Source of the DNA: Brevibacterium sp. XM4083 | GTDB lineage: Bacteria > Actinomycetota > Actinomycetes > Actinomycetales > Brevibacteriaceae | Assembly: GCF_006489205.2 (NCBI RefSeq) | Contig: NZ_VFYR02000001.1 | Span: 124,001-188,000 of the forward strand | Reading direction: 5' to 3' | DNA length: 64,000 bases | Shown: positions 52,370 to 60,735 of the stretch, piece by piece | Position numbering within the stretch: the stretch's first letter is position 1 | How the letters are laid out: every line of letters starts with the position of its first letter | Position numbers and translations under genes: made by a program | The notes under the pieces: generated by a model | The model's input: the letters and a program-made list of their open reading frames with translations, nothing else | Databases searched by the model: none | What the model was told of the DNA's origin: nothing

Positions 52370-53125
52370 TCAGCGCCGTACCGCTGCGAAGAGCTCGGTG
52401 CGGTAGGGCACCGCGACGATGCCATCGACGGAGCAGTTGTCTGCGAGGGTGCGAACGTCGGCGAGGAAGCTCGGGCCCTGGGCAGCAATGGCGCGTTGGG
52501 CCTGAGTTGAGCTCGCCGACATGCCGACGAAGTCGTCGACCGTCATCGTCCGCTCCCAGTCTGAGACGGCGGTGACAACCTCAGGCGGCGCGATGTCGAG
52601 ACCTGAGGCGAGTTCGCCGGCGATGTCGATGGTGCGGTAGTCGCGCGTGTATCCGGGGCTGTGTGCTTCGAGCAGGCCCTCGTAGGCGTCGAGGAACGCG
52701 CTCGCAGCGTGCTTGCGGTTGTTCTGGATGATGACGACTCGACCGCCGGGCCGCAGCGCAGACTGCGCGGCGTGGAGAAAGGCCGGCCGGTCGAACCACT
52801 GGTAGGCCTGCGCGGCCATGACGAGATCGACATCGGCAAGCGTGGGAAGGTAGTCCTCTCCGCGGCCCTGCAGCCAGGTCACCATGGGAAACTTCTGTCG
52901 TCCGGCTTCGATCATGTCGCCCGACGGTTCGATGGCGACGACGTCGGGAGCGGTCAGCGATGGCAGAGCCCACTCCAGGCCGATTCCCGAGCCGGAGCCC
53001 ACGTCAACGAGCCGCGCGCCTTCCCGCAGACCGTCGAATGCCACTTCGGCGAGGTCGGCCGGGTAGCGAGGGCGGTGCTTGTCGTAGTCGTCGGCGAGGC
53101 CGTCGAATTTCGCGCGCTCGGGCAT
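52370..53125 (-). CDS. Class I SAM-dependent methyltransferase
   Basis: 251 residues, UbiE/Methyltransf_11 type. Motif I is LVDVGSGSGIGLEWA, post-I AIEPSGDM, motif II AQAYQWFDRPAF, motif III LRPGGRVVII. The start DYDKHRPRYP is common in small-molecule methyltransferases of this group. AGGAG precedes the ATG. It lies alone inside the repeat-flanked segment and has slightly lower G+C than its neighbours, which points to a recent arrival. Substrate unknown. Confidence 0.9.
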   Translation of the reverse strand: MPERAKFDGLADDYDKHRPRYPADLAEVAFDGLREGARLVDVGSGSGIGLEWALPSLTAPDVVAIEPSGDMIEAGRQKFPMVTWLQGRGEDYLPTLADVDLVMAAQAYQWFDRPAFLHAAQSALRPGGRVVIIQNNRKHAASAFLDAYEGLLEAHSPGYTRDYRTIDIAGELASGLDIAPPEVVTAVSDWERTMTVDDFVGMSASSTQAQRAIAAQGPSFLADVRTLADNCSVDGIVAVPYRTELFAAVRR

Positions 53126-53175
53126 GGTGCTCCTGAGGGATCCACGGTGACTGGGTCACTGTGAACCCTACAGGG

Positions 53176-53210
53176 CCGCCTCGGCGAGATCCTGGGGCGG
53201 GAGTGAACGG
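53176..53210 (+). repeat. 35-bp direct repeat, right copy
   Basis: Same sequence as the left copy except for one T/C change. It still encodes the last residues and stop of the MocR gene (RLGEILGRE then TGA) but has no gene attached, as expected for a displaced 3' end. Confidence 0.85.
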
Positions 53211-53234
53211 CCCCGGAACCGTGATGGTCCGGGG
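53211..53234. terminator. Hairpin after the binding-protein gene
   Basis: CCCCGGAACC (53211) can pair with GGTCCGGGG (53226-53234) with one bulge, five-base loop. It is just downstream of the minus-strand binding-protein gene. Confidence 0.5.
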
Positions 53235-53243
53235 GAACTGCGC

Positions 53244-54230
53244 CTAGGCCTCGCCCTGTTCGGCCGTGCCGATGGCGTCGGGAAGGTCGTCGAGCAGCCA
53301 CGGGTAGCTCAGGGGCGAGAGGTTCGTCAGTGCGGTGAACTCGTCGTCGTCGAGGATCGCGTAGTGCTTGCCGCGGATAACCTTGACCTCGCGGTAGAAC
53401 GGGTCGGCGAGGTCGGCCTTGTCGAACAGGCCCTTACCCTTGTCGGGGAAGTGGATGAAGAGGACATCGGCGTCGAGGCGGTCGATCTGGGACGTCTTCA
53501 CCTCGTGCTCGTCTGCGGTGTACTCCTTCGCCGAGGTGGACGGCAGCAGCCCGAGACCGGTGAAGAAGCTGCTGTCGCTGCCGTCGAAGGAGAGGTAGTC
53601 GACCGAGGACTTCTCGACGTTCGCGAACGTGTAGGTGGTGTCCTCGAACTCGAGGTGGCTCGAGGCGATGTCCTCGGCGGTCGTGGCGATGTCATCGACG
53701 ACGGTCTTCGCCTCATCCGCCCGGTCGAGGGCTGTCGCGACGGCGGCGGTGCGATCGGTCCATGTGGCATCAGGTGCCGAGGCGGCGACGGGGGCGATCT
53801 GCGACAGTGCATCATAGTCCGCTTCGGCGGAGTCGAGACCGGTGGCGAGGATGACGTCGGGAGCGGCCTCCTTCAGGGCGTCGAGGTCAGGGCCGTCGGC
53901 GGCGTCGTAGGTGGCCGGAGCGTCGAGCCCCTTGTCCTTGAGGGCGGCGGCCGCCCAAGGGGAGAGGCCGCTGTCGTCCGCGGTGGCGGCCGGGGCGAGG
54001 ACAGGATCGACGCCGAGGGACAGAGCGATGTCGAGGTCGACGGAGCTGGTCACAGCGACAGTCGTCGGCTGCTCGGGGATCTCGGTGGTGCCGTAGGGCG
54101 AATCGATCGTCTGCGGATAGTTGCCGCCGGCCTGGTCATCGGCGGTGCCGGGCAGGATCGAGCAGCCGCTGACGAGCAGGGTTGCAGTGGTGGCAGAAGC
54201 GATGGCGGGGAATGCGGTGCTGAGTTTCAC
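53244..54230 (-). CDS. ABC-type Fe3+-siderophore/haem binding lipoprotein
   Basis: 328 residues: signal peptide with lipobox LLVSGC and a FecB/FhuD-type (class III) binding domain. IDSPYGTTEIPEQPTTVAVTS at the start and APDVILATGL are typical of this family, followed by a long helix and DADVLFIHF. GTG 54230 is chosen because the signal peptide begins there and TACACT lies six bases upstream (leaderless pattern). No permease or ATPase gene is nearby, so it is an orphan receptor in this window. Confidence 0.88.
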   Translation of the reverse strand: MKLSTAFPAIASATTATLLVSGCSILPGTADDQAGGNYPQTIDSPYGTTEIPEQPTTVAVTSSVDLDIALSLGVDPVLAPAATADDSGLSPWAAAALKDKGLDAPATYDAADGPDLDALKEAAPDVILATGLDSAEADYDALSQIAPVAASAPDATWTDRTAAVATALDRADEAKTVVDDIATTAEDIASSHLEFEDTTYTFANVEKSSVDYLSFDGSDSSFFTGLGLLPSTSAKEYTADEHEVKTSQIDRLDADVLFIHFPDKGKGLFDKADLADPFYREVKVIRGKHYAILDDDEFTALTNLSPLSYPWLLDDLPDAIGTAEQGEA

Positions 54231-54243
54231 CCGGCCAGTGTAG

Positions 54244-54831
54244 TCAGGGCAGCGCTTCGACGTCCGTCTGGGTGCCGATGAGGTCGTCGGCGAGTGTCTC
54301 CCACTGGCCGTACGCATCCGGGTAAGCCGACCGCTGCACGGCCTGCGCCGCCTCGGTGGGCGTCATCCGATGCCAGTTCTCGATCTGGTCGAGGCCCGGG
54401 TTGTGGACCTCGGGATTGATGCCGTAGAACGACTTCGTCGCGAAGACGCGATCGGTGAGTTCGCTCGGATCGCCCCAGCCCTGCGAGGGCCGCTGCTGGA
54501 AGAGTCCGACGGAATCACGGTCGCCGTAGTCGATGTTGCGCAGCGAGGACTCCTGGAGCGCGGTCATGAGTGCGATCCGGATCGCCTCGTCGTCGAAGCC
54601 GCCGCCGCGACCGACGGCGATGATGAGGCGGGCATTGTCGATCTGCTGCTGGTTGAGCTGCTGGACGGAGGACATCTGCATCTGCCTGATGGTCGTCGAG
54701 CCGAAGGACACGGGCGCGTTGATGATGACGACAGCGGCGATCGCCAGCGCCGCCGCTGCTGCTCCGAGGCCGATCAGGGCACCGACGAGCGGGGACCGGC
54801 GTCCCTTGCGGTGTCGAGTCTGTCGAGGCAT
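54244..54831 (-). CDS. Membrane-anchored lysozyme-like (transglycosylase fold) protein
   Basis: 195 residues. A basic N-terminus and one hydrophobic helix (about 16-41) anchor the protein outside the membrane. The segment ALMTALQESSLRNIDYGDRDSVGLFQQRP has the catalytic-type Glu and the SVGLFQQ motif of lysozyme-like SLT domains found in actinobacterial cell-wall proteins (written here as overlapping pieces ALQESSLRN and DSVGLFQQRP). Probably acts on peptidoglycan. TATCGT seven bases before the ATG fits a leaderless transcript; an MtrA-like direct repeat lies 57 bp upstream. Confidence 0.75.
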   Translation of the reverse strand: MPRQTRHRKGRRSPLVGALIGLGAAAAALAIAAVVIINAPVSFGSTTIRQMQMSSVQQLNQQQIDNARLIIAVGRGGGFDDEAIRIALMTALQESSLRNIDYGDRDSVGLFQQRPSQGWGDPSELTDRVFATKSFYGINPEVHNPGLDQIENWHRMTPTEAAQAVQRSAYPDAYGQWETLADDLIGTQTDVEALP

Positions 54832-54887
54832 GAATATAACGATAATGCAACAAACTTAAGGGCCAATGTGACCACGCCGTGGTTTTT

Positions 54888-54904
54888 GTCACAGGAAGGT
54901 CACG
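54888..54904 (+). promoter_or_regulatory. MtrA-box-like direct repeat upstream of the lysozyme-like gene
   Basis: GTCACA-GGAAG-GTCACG: two hexamers in direct orientation with an 11-base period. The hexamer resembles the GTCACA core reported for mycobacterial MtrA targets. It is 57 bp before the start of a cell-wall-type gene. Confidence 0.4.
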
Positions 54905-54927
54905 AAACCCTTGGTGTGGGAGTGATC

Positions 54928-55557
54928 TCAGCGTCGTTCGGATCGGCGTCGGACGGGCTGGCGGAGGATCGTGCGCAGCCGTTCCGGCGCCGTCCGCCGA
55001 AAGTCACTGAGGTAGATCTCATGATGCCTGCCGGTCATCGTCATACCGGCGTCGGGGATGACCTCGTCGTGGAGGTGAGCGAGCACCTCGGCCTCGGCGT
55101 CGAAGGGCCCGATGTGAAGAGTCTGGACGCACGTCCCCTCGTCGAGGGTCTCGAACCGGACGTCACGCAGTCGCGGCGGAGCGCTCTTCCGATCGACCGC
55201 CTCGGCGACTTGGGCGATCTGCGCGCGATCGAGCCAGTCGGGGACGAGGAGCATGAGGGTGAAGTCCCAGGCGGACTTGTCCCGGGCCGTGGTGAAGGCG
55301 CTCATGTCCTCGGCCCACCACAGGCCCTCGAGCGGTGGGACGACGTAGTCGCGGTCGAGCTCGCGCTTGCTGAAGAACTTCAGCGCGTACGCCAGCGGGT
55401 AGAGGGATTCGACCGCCGAGGTGAACTCGGGCGAGCTGTTCGGGTCGCCGTGGCCGTTGATCAAGAGGTAGGCCCGCGGCGGCACCTCGATGACGTCGAA
55501 TTCGCCGCGGCGGGCGGAATAGCTCGGCAGGGTCTTCTTGAGATCGATCTTGTCCAC
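54928..55557 (-). CDS. GyrI-like small-molecule-binding domain protein
   Basis: 209 residues of the GyrI-like (SbmC/BmrR C-terminal) family, shown by KKTLPSYSARRGEFDVIEVP, YLLINGHGDPN, LEGLWWAE and HLHDEVIPDAGM. Stand-alone members hydrolyse or bind cytotoxic small molecules. AGGAG precedes the GTG start; the reading frame extends further upstream but without support. It is divergent from the HEAT-repeat gene, with 288 bp between, and may be controlled by the MerR regulator in the same group. Confidence 0.87.
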   Translation of the reverse strand: MDKIDLKKTLPSYSARRGEFDVIEVPPRAYLLINGHGDPNSSPEFTSAVESLYPLAYALKFFSKRELDRDYVVPPLEGLWWAEDMSAFTTARDKSAWDFTLMLLVPDWLDRAQIAQVAEAVDRKSAPPRLRDVRFETLDEGTCVQTLHIGPFDAEAEVLAHLHDEVIPDAGMTMTGRHHEIYLSDFRRTAPERLRTILRQPVRRRSERR

Positions 55558-55793
55558 GGGCTGCTCCTGTGCGGAAGTGCGGGCGACCGTCCTGGGCGGA
55601 GATGGTGTGGCGATGCCCTCCGATTCTAAGCCGGGGTCGGTCTCGGGCGGCCGCAGTGCACCGCAGTCGCTGCGTCCGGGGCGGCGCGCGCCGCGACCGC
55701 GACCGTGCCGGCGGTGGCTGGGCCCGCGGGCGCCGCATCCGCGCAGGGTCGGCGGGAGCCGCATCGGCAGGACCCGCAGTCGCGCCGGTGCTT

Positions 55794-55816
55794 GACCTTG
55801 ACACGCTGTCAGGGTC
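55794..55816. promoter_or_regulatory. MerR-type dyad in front of the HEAT-repeat gene
   Basis: GACCTTGACA-CGC-TGTCAGGGTC: 9 of 10 pairs match. It contains TTGACA, as MerR-family operators usually cover the -35 box and spacer. It is about 30 bp upstream of the HEAT-repeat gene start. Confidence 0.7.
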
Positions 55817-55845
55817 TTGAGTGGGGAGTGAAGGAGGTGGATGAC

Positions 55846-56517
55846 ATGACCAGACAACCGACCCATCCACAGCTCACCCGGGCGCTGCGCTCGGGCCCGG
55901 CGCCGCAGCGGCTGCAGGCCGCGCTCGCCATCGGCACCGAGGCGGACGACGGCTTCCTCGAGGTTCTCATCGAACGCAGTCGCGCCGAGTCCGACTTCTT
56001 CGTCCGCGACATGCTCACGTGGGCCCTGACGCGGCTGTCGCCCGGCCCCGTCGTCGCCCGGCTCATCGCCGAACTCGAGTCGGAGACCCCGCAGGCCCGG
56101 AGTCAGGCCCTGCACACGCTGTCGAAGATCGGGGACCGCCGTGCCTGGGCGGCGATGGATCCTGCCGTCATCGGTGTCGATCTCATCGCTCATCCCGACG
56201 CCGAGGTGGCCCGCAGTGCGTGGAGGTCCGCGGTTGCGCTGGTGCCGGGTGAGAGTCGCCACGAACTGGCATCGTTCCTGGTCACACAGTTGGGGCGCGG
56301 TGATGTCGAGATGCAGAAGAGTCTGAGCAGAGCGCTGGTGTCCCTGGGTGAGGATGTCGTGTCAGTGGTGGATGGCAGTGTGGAGGCAGAGGAAGAAACA
56401 GTGCGGGCACACGCTCTGGCGACGGTCGAGATGTTCCATGACCCCGACGCCGGTTTCGCTCACGCCTTGAACGAGGCCAAGCGGGTGGTCGCACTGGGGT
56501 CCGAGGCGTCGGCATAG
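55846..56517 (+). CDS. HEAT-repeat protein
   Basis: 223 residues predicted as a stack of helical HEAT-like repeats (for example LQAALAIGTEADDGFLEVLI, VARLIAELESETPQARSQAL, DAEVARSAWRSAVAL). No enzymatic motif. The same kind of repeat makes up the C-terminal part of the MerR regulator encoded downstream. The ATG at 55846 has GGAGG eight bases upstream. A MerR-type dyad precedes it, so it is a probable target of that regulator and may bind it. Confidence 0.75.
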   Translation: MTRQPTHPQLTRALRSGPAPQRLQAALAIGTEADDGFLEVLIERSRAESDFFVRDMLTWALTRLSPGPVVARLIAELESETPQARSQALHTLSKIGDRRAWAAMDPAVIGVDLIAHPDAEVARSAWRSAVALVPGESRHELASFLVTQLGRGDVEMQKSLSRALVSLGEDVVSVVDGSVEAEEETVRAHALATVEMFHDPDAGFAHALNEAKRVVALGSEASA

Positions 56518-56782
56518 ACCGATTTTGGGAAGGGTCGGTCGCCTGCGGGCGATACTGTGTGGGGCAAGCACGGTGTCGCCCGCGGAGCCGGCGGCTCGGA
56601 CTCCTTCCTCCGATCGTCAGGTCTGCGCGTGGTGCCGCTGCGAGCAACGGCGCAGGTCCGACAACGGGTCGGCGGCACGAACCCGAAGAGCTGTCGAGGG
56701 GGTGGACTCGGCGGCCGCGAGCCCGTGTCCGCGAGCCCGTGTCTCTGACATTCTCTGCGTCTGAGGGGAAAGCGAGGTGCGG

Positions 56783-57844
56783 ATGCGCATCGGTGAGGTG
56801 TCCCGGAGGTCGGGAGTGAGCGCTCGCATGCTCAGACACTACGAATCGCTCGGACTTCTCGCCCCGAGCGAGCGGACGTCGAGCGGCTACCGCGACTACT
56901 CCGCTGCCGACATCGGCCGCATCTTCCACATCGAGGGACTGCGGAAGCTGGGGATGTCGCTGTCCGACGTCGGCGCAGTCCTCGACGACCCCTCGTTCGG
57001 TGCCGGAGAGCTCGTCACCCGCCTCATCGCGGCAACGCGGTCCCGGATCGCCGCGGAACAGGCCCTCCTCGACCACCTCGAGCGGATCGACCGGGTCGGT
57101 CTCACCGATGGCGACGGTCTGCTGGCGGCGATCGACCTCATGCGCTCACTCGAATCCCGTGATGCCATCCAGCGCCACAAGGCCGCGCTCGGCGTCGGGG
57201 TCGACGGGGGAGTGCCCGTCGAGACCCTGGTCGCGGCGGTCCTCGACGAGTCCGTGCTCAATGTCGCCGGAGCCATGCGATGGGCGCTCGCGCAGTCGGC
57301 CCCCGCGGCCGTCCCGCACCTCATCGCCGGACTCGATTCGGCCGATGCCGCACGACGACGCAACGCCATCCGCGCCCTCGACGAGATCGCGAGGACCGCC
57401 TCGGCGGATGACCTCGGCACCGTCATCGCCGACGACCTCGTCGCGGCACTGCGCTCCGGCCTGACCGACGAGGACGCTCAGGTGAGGACTCTCGCGACCC
57501 TCGCCTTGGGCCGGCAGCGCGACCCGCTCGTCGCCTCTGCCCTCATGGACATGGCGATGGGAGATGACACCGACGTCGAGGCGGCTGAACTCCTCGGCGG
57601 CTACTACGGCGAGGACAGCCACGACTCGAGGAGCGCACCGGGCTCCGTGACCGGATGGATCATGGTCGAGCTGCACGAGCGCAGCGAATCCTCCGACCCG
57701 CATGAGCGCTTCCAGGTCCTCCACGTGCTCCTCGAGATCCCGGGACCGCTCAGCGACGGCCTCATCGCGCGGCTGAGCCGCGACATCGACCCGCGGATCG
57801 CTGCGACAGCTGACGCGGGACTGCGGCGACGTCGCACACAGTGA
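56783..57844 (+). CDS. MerR-family regulator with HEAT-like C-terminal domain
   Basis: 353 residues. The MerR wHTH covers about 1-70 (RIGEVSRRSGVSARMLRHYE, then LLAPSERTSSGYRDY), followed by a coiled coil to about 110. Instead of a metal or GyrI effector domain, residues 120-350 form HEAT-like helical repeats (VPHLIAGLDSADAARRRNAI, ALRSGLTDEDAQVRTLATLA). ATG 56783 is preferred; GTG 56777 is two codons earlier. It lies 265 bp after the HEAT-repeat gene on the same strand. Confidence 0.88.
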   Translation: MRIGEVSRRSGVSARMLRHYESLGLLAPSERTSSGYRDYSAADIGRIFHIEGLRKLGMSLSDVGAVLDDPSFGAGELVTRLIAATRSRIAAEQALLDHLERIDRVGLTDGDGLLAAIDLMRSLESRDAIQRHKAALGVGVDGGVPVETLVAAVLDESVLNVAGAMRWALAQSAPAAVPHLIAGLDSADAARRRNAIRALDEIARTASADDLGTVIADDLVAALRSGLTDEDAQVRTLATLALGRQRDPLVASALMDMAMGDDTDVEAAELLGGYYGEDSHDSRSAPGSVTGWIMVELHERSESSDPHERFQVLHVLLEIPGPLSDGLIARLSRDIDPRIAATADAGLRRRRTQ

Positions 57845-57891
57845 GGGCGAGCGAGCTCGGGGTCGCGATCGCACCCAGCGGCAGCGCACAG

Positions 57892-57930
57892 CCCGCCGAC
57901 CGGTTGCGGGACGCACAGCCGGTCGGCGGG
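57892..57930. terminator. Hairpin after the MerR gene
   Basis: Perfect 12-bp arms CCCGCCGACCGG (57892-57903) and complement (57919-57930), 15-base loop, 47 bp past the MerR stop. Confidence 0.7.
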
Positions 57931-57997
57931 TCACCTCGGCGTCATCGGTATGCTTCCTTGTCTCCCGCAGCGGACGTGTGATCCCTACAATTGGCCC

Positions 57998-59467
57998 ATG
58001 ACGTCACACACCGCGGCACCGGATCCCACCCCCGGGACCCCCGACAGCCATGATCGGGGCAGGCGTCGGCAGCCATTCACCTTCCGCCGGAACAGACACA
58101 CCGTCACCGGCATCCTCGACTATTTCTTCTTCCTCTTCGGCGGAGCCGCCTCGACGTTCCTCGCCATCCTCATCCTCATCAAGGGATTCAGCCTGGGTTG
58201 GTGGCAGCTGCTCACCCTCCTCGCCTTCTGGGTGGTCATCTCCTACCTCACCCTGCCGCGGCTGCACCGGATCCTCACGCAGATCTACGTTCCCAACTAC
58301 TTCATCGGGCGGGCGCGGACGTCCGACGGCCTCCTCGGCGATCCCGTCAATCTCGCGTTCAAGGGCGACGAGGCGCAGATCCACCACGCGATGAAAGCGG
58401 CCGGCTGGACGCTGGCCGACGAGATCACCGCCGCCTCGACGTGGGGAATCATCAAATCGACGCTGACGAAGAAGAGCTATCCGGAGGCCCCGGTCTCCCC
58501 GCTGCTCCTCTTCGGGCGGAGACAGGACTTCGCCTACCAGCAGGAGGTCGACGGCGACCCGGGTCAGCGGCACCACGTCCGCTTCTGGAAGACGCCCAAA
58601 GGGTGGCTGCTGCCCGGCGGATATCAGGTCGGCTGGCTTGCCGCAGGCACGTATGACAAGAGCGTCGGCCTCTCGCTCTTCACGCTGCAGATCACCCACA
58701 AGATCGAAGAGAACACCGACGTCGAACGCGACTACATCGTCAAGACCGTGACCGAGGCCGAACCGTCGGTGACCGTCGACGTCATCAAGGACTTCTCCAC
58801 CGGATACCACTCGCGCAACGGCGGCGGCGACGCGATCATCACCGACGGCAATCTGCCCATCCTCGATCTCGACAGCGTCACGACCGATTCCTCCGACTAC
58901 CCCGATCGGCTCGACCTCGCGCTCGACGCCACACAGATCTACAACCAGTCGCACACGGTCTCCGACGTCGCCCGGACGCTGTGGAGCAAGCGCCCGCTGC
59001 AGACCCTCATCGGCGCCGCCCTCGTCCTCGTGCTCCTCATCTTCCAGGCCTGGGACGTCGCGAGCACCTTCACCGACTGGGGGAGCGTGCGCGCAGCGGT
59101 CGCCGGTGTCGAGGGCGACGCCGGCGGGCTCTCCGACGAGGAGGTCGCCCGGATCGTCGCCGGCATCCTCATCGGGATCAGCCTGCTCATCGGCATCATC
59201 CAGGTGATCGCGAGCATCGCCGTCTTCCGCGGCAGCAACCGCGCCCGGCTGTGGATCCTCGCGCTGTCGACGTTCTCCGTCATCGTCTCGATGACGAACT
59301 TCTTCACCGGCGACAGCGACGTCGAGACGAATTTCTACTCGCTCATGACGATCGCCCTGCAGGTCGGTGTCCTGCTCACGCTCTCCAGCGACTCCTCACG
59401 TCTCTTCACCCGCTTCAGCACCGAGGCGGCCCGAGCCGACCGGCAGGACCGCGCGATCGAGGACTGA
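57998..59467 (+). CDS. LssY C-terminal domain membrane protein
   Basis: 489 residues. Two N-terminal hydrophobic helices (about 38-85) are followed by an LssY_C domain, recognisable from GWTLADEITAAS, YPEAPVSPLLLFGRRQDFAYQ and HHVRFWKTP, then four further helices. LssY was first noted with type I secretion genes of Legionella; its function is not settled. TACAAT six bases before the ATG at 57998 fits a leaderless transcript. It stands alone. Confidence 0.85.
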   Translation: MTSHTAAPDPTPGTPDSHDRGRRRQPFTFRRNRHTVTGILDYFFFLFGGAASTFLAILILIKGFSLGWWQLLTLLAFWVVISYLTLPRLHRILTQIYVPNYFIGRARTSDGLLGDPVNLAFKGDEAQIHHAMKAAGWTLADEITAASTWGIIKSTLTKKSYPEAPVSPLLLFGRRQDFAYQQEVDGDPGQRHHVRFWKTPKGWLLPGGYQVGWLAAGTYDKSVGLSLFTLQITHKIEENTDVERDYIVKTVTEAEPSVTVDVIKDFSTGYHSRNGGGDAIITDGNLPILDLDSVTTDSSDYPDRLDLALDATQIYNQSHTVSDVARTLWSKRPLQTLIGAALVLVLLIFQAWDVASTFTDWGSVRAAVAGVEGDAGGLSDEEVARIVAGILIGISLLIGIIQVIASIAVFRGSNRARLWILALSTFSVIVSMTNFFTGDSDVETNFYSLMTIALQVGVLLTLSSDSSRLFTRFSTEAARADRQDRAIED

Positions 59468-59533
59468 GGCGAGGCCGCAGAGTAGTCTGAAAGCGGCTGC
59501 CGCTGCGGCAGACTCATCGACGAGAGGACGCCC

Positions 59534-60025
59534 ATGACCGACTCCACGACATCCGCCGACGACTCCGTCTTCGACACGATCGACCCCGCGCTCAAGGTCG
59601 TCACTGCAGAGATCACCATCGATGCGCCCGCGGCCGAGGTCTTCGAACTCATCGCCGATCCCTCCCGGCAGCCGGACTGGGACGGCAACGACAACCTCGG
59701 CGAGGCGGCGCCCGGTCAGCGCATCACCGGCACCGGGGCCACGTTCATCACGACGCTGACGAAGGGCGTCGATCGGGAGAACCACGTCGTCGACTTCGAG
59801 GAGGGGCGGCGGATCGCGTGGAAGCCCGCCGAGGTGGGTCAGCCGATGCTCGGGCACGTCTGGAGATGGGAGCTCGAGCCGGCAGGTCAGGGTTCGGTGC
59901 TCGTGCGCCACACCTACGACTGGACGGAGCTGCGCGACCCGAAGCGGCTGCCGCGTGCGCAGTCGACGACGTCGGAGAGCCTGCGCGCTTCGCTCGAGAG
60001 GCTCAAGGCCCTCGCCGAGGCGTGA
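59534..60025 (+). CDS. SRPBCC-family (polyketide cyclase-like) protein
   Basis: 163 residues. The START-like fold is shown by the first strand (VVTAEITIDAPAAEVFELIA) and DPSRQPDWDGN, and later VWRWELEPAGQGSVLVRHTYDW in parts. Members bind small hydrophobic ligands. GAGAGGA precedes the ATG. It is convergent with the MarR gene (33 bp). Confidence 0.88.
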   Translation: MTDSTTSADDSVFDTIDPALKVVTAEITIDAPAAEVFELIADPSRQPDWDGNDNLGEAAPGQRITGTGATFITTLTKGVDRENHVVDFEEGRRIAWKPAEVGQPMLGHVWRWELEPAGQGSVLVRHTYDWTELRDPKRLPRAQSTTSESLRASLERLKALAEA

Positions 60026-60058
60026 CCGAGCTGGAGTGCTCGCGTGGCCGCGGCGATC

Positions 60059-60724
60059 CTATTTCGGCCAGGCGTCGGCGAGGCGGGTGAGGAGGTTCGC
60101 GAGAGTCTCCTTCTCCTCGTCGGTGAACGAGTCGAGAGCGACGTCGACGCTGGCCTTCTGCGCACCGAGGAAGCGGTTCGTGATCGCCCGGCCCTTGTCG
60201 GTGAGCGCGATGAGCGTGCGCCTGGCGTCGTCGGGGTCGGCCTCCCTGCGCAGGAGGTCGAGTTCGACGCCCTGCGCGACGAGGCGCGAAGCGCGAGGCT
60301 GATCGACGCCGATCGCCTCGCCGAGGGCGCTGACGCCGATCGCGTGCCCCACCTGGGCGAGGGCGATGAGCAGACGCAGCTGGGCGCGCCCGCCGAGGCG
60401 ACCGCCCAGGCGGCGTGCCCACTCCCGCCACTCGTCGCGTCCGACGGCCTCCCCGTGACCGGAGCCGTCCGTGTCGGTCAAGTGGCTGCCGAACGGTCCG
60501 TCCTTGCCGAAGGGACCGCTGTCACCGAACGGTCCGCCGTCGCCGAAGGGACCGTTCTCGCCGAAGAGCCCGTCCTTGCCGAATGGTCCGCCGTGCTGTC
60601 GGCCATGGCGGCCGCCGGGACCTCCCGAGCGTCGGCCAGGTCCGCCGGGGCCCGCGAATCCGCGGAAGCCGCGCCTCCATTGGAGCTTGGTGAGCGCCTC
60701 GGCGATCTTGTCGGTGGTGTCCAT
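60059..60724 (-). CDS. MarR-family regulator with Gly-Pro-Phe-Gly hexapeptide repeats
   Basis: 221 residues. Residues 16-45 are Gly/Arg-rich and 46-80 consist of six hexapeptides of the form GPFGxx (one is GLFG). The MarR winged HTH follows from about 95 (LRLLIALAQVGHAIGVSALG, VDQPRASRLV, RREADPDDARRTLIALT). Such N-terminal low-complexity insertions are not usual in MarR proteins. TAAAAT lies six bases before the ATG at 60724 (leaderless pattern). The divergent gene encodes an acidic protein with its own Phe-Gly hexapeptides, and several ACATGT boxes lie between them. Confidence 0.85.
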   Translation of the reverse strand: MDTTDKIAEALTKLQWRRGFRGFAGPGGPGRRSGGPGGRHGRQHGGPFGKDGLFGENGPFGDGGPFGDSGPFGKDGPFGSHLTDTDGSGHGEAVGRDEWREWARRLGGRLGGRAQLRLLIALAQVGHAIGVSALGEAIGVDQPRASRLVAQGVELDLLRREADPDDARRTLIALTDKGRAITNRFLGAQKASVDVALDSFTDEEKETLANLLTRLADAWPK

Positions 60725-60735
60725 GCCTCGATTTT

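Larger units (their letters stand above)
52304..53210. mobile_element. 907-bp repeat-flanked cassette carrying a methyltransferase gene
   Basis: One full period of the 35-bp direct repeat: the segment between the copies plus the right copy. It holds only the methyltransferase gene on the opposite strand to the MocR gene. Two rows inside it are 62-65% G+C against 72% in the neighbouring MocR row. There is no integrase or transposase, and no terminal inverted repeats that I can see, so the mechanism is unknown. Confidence 0.45.
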
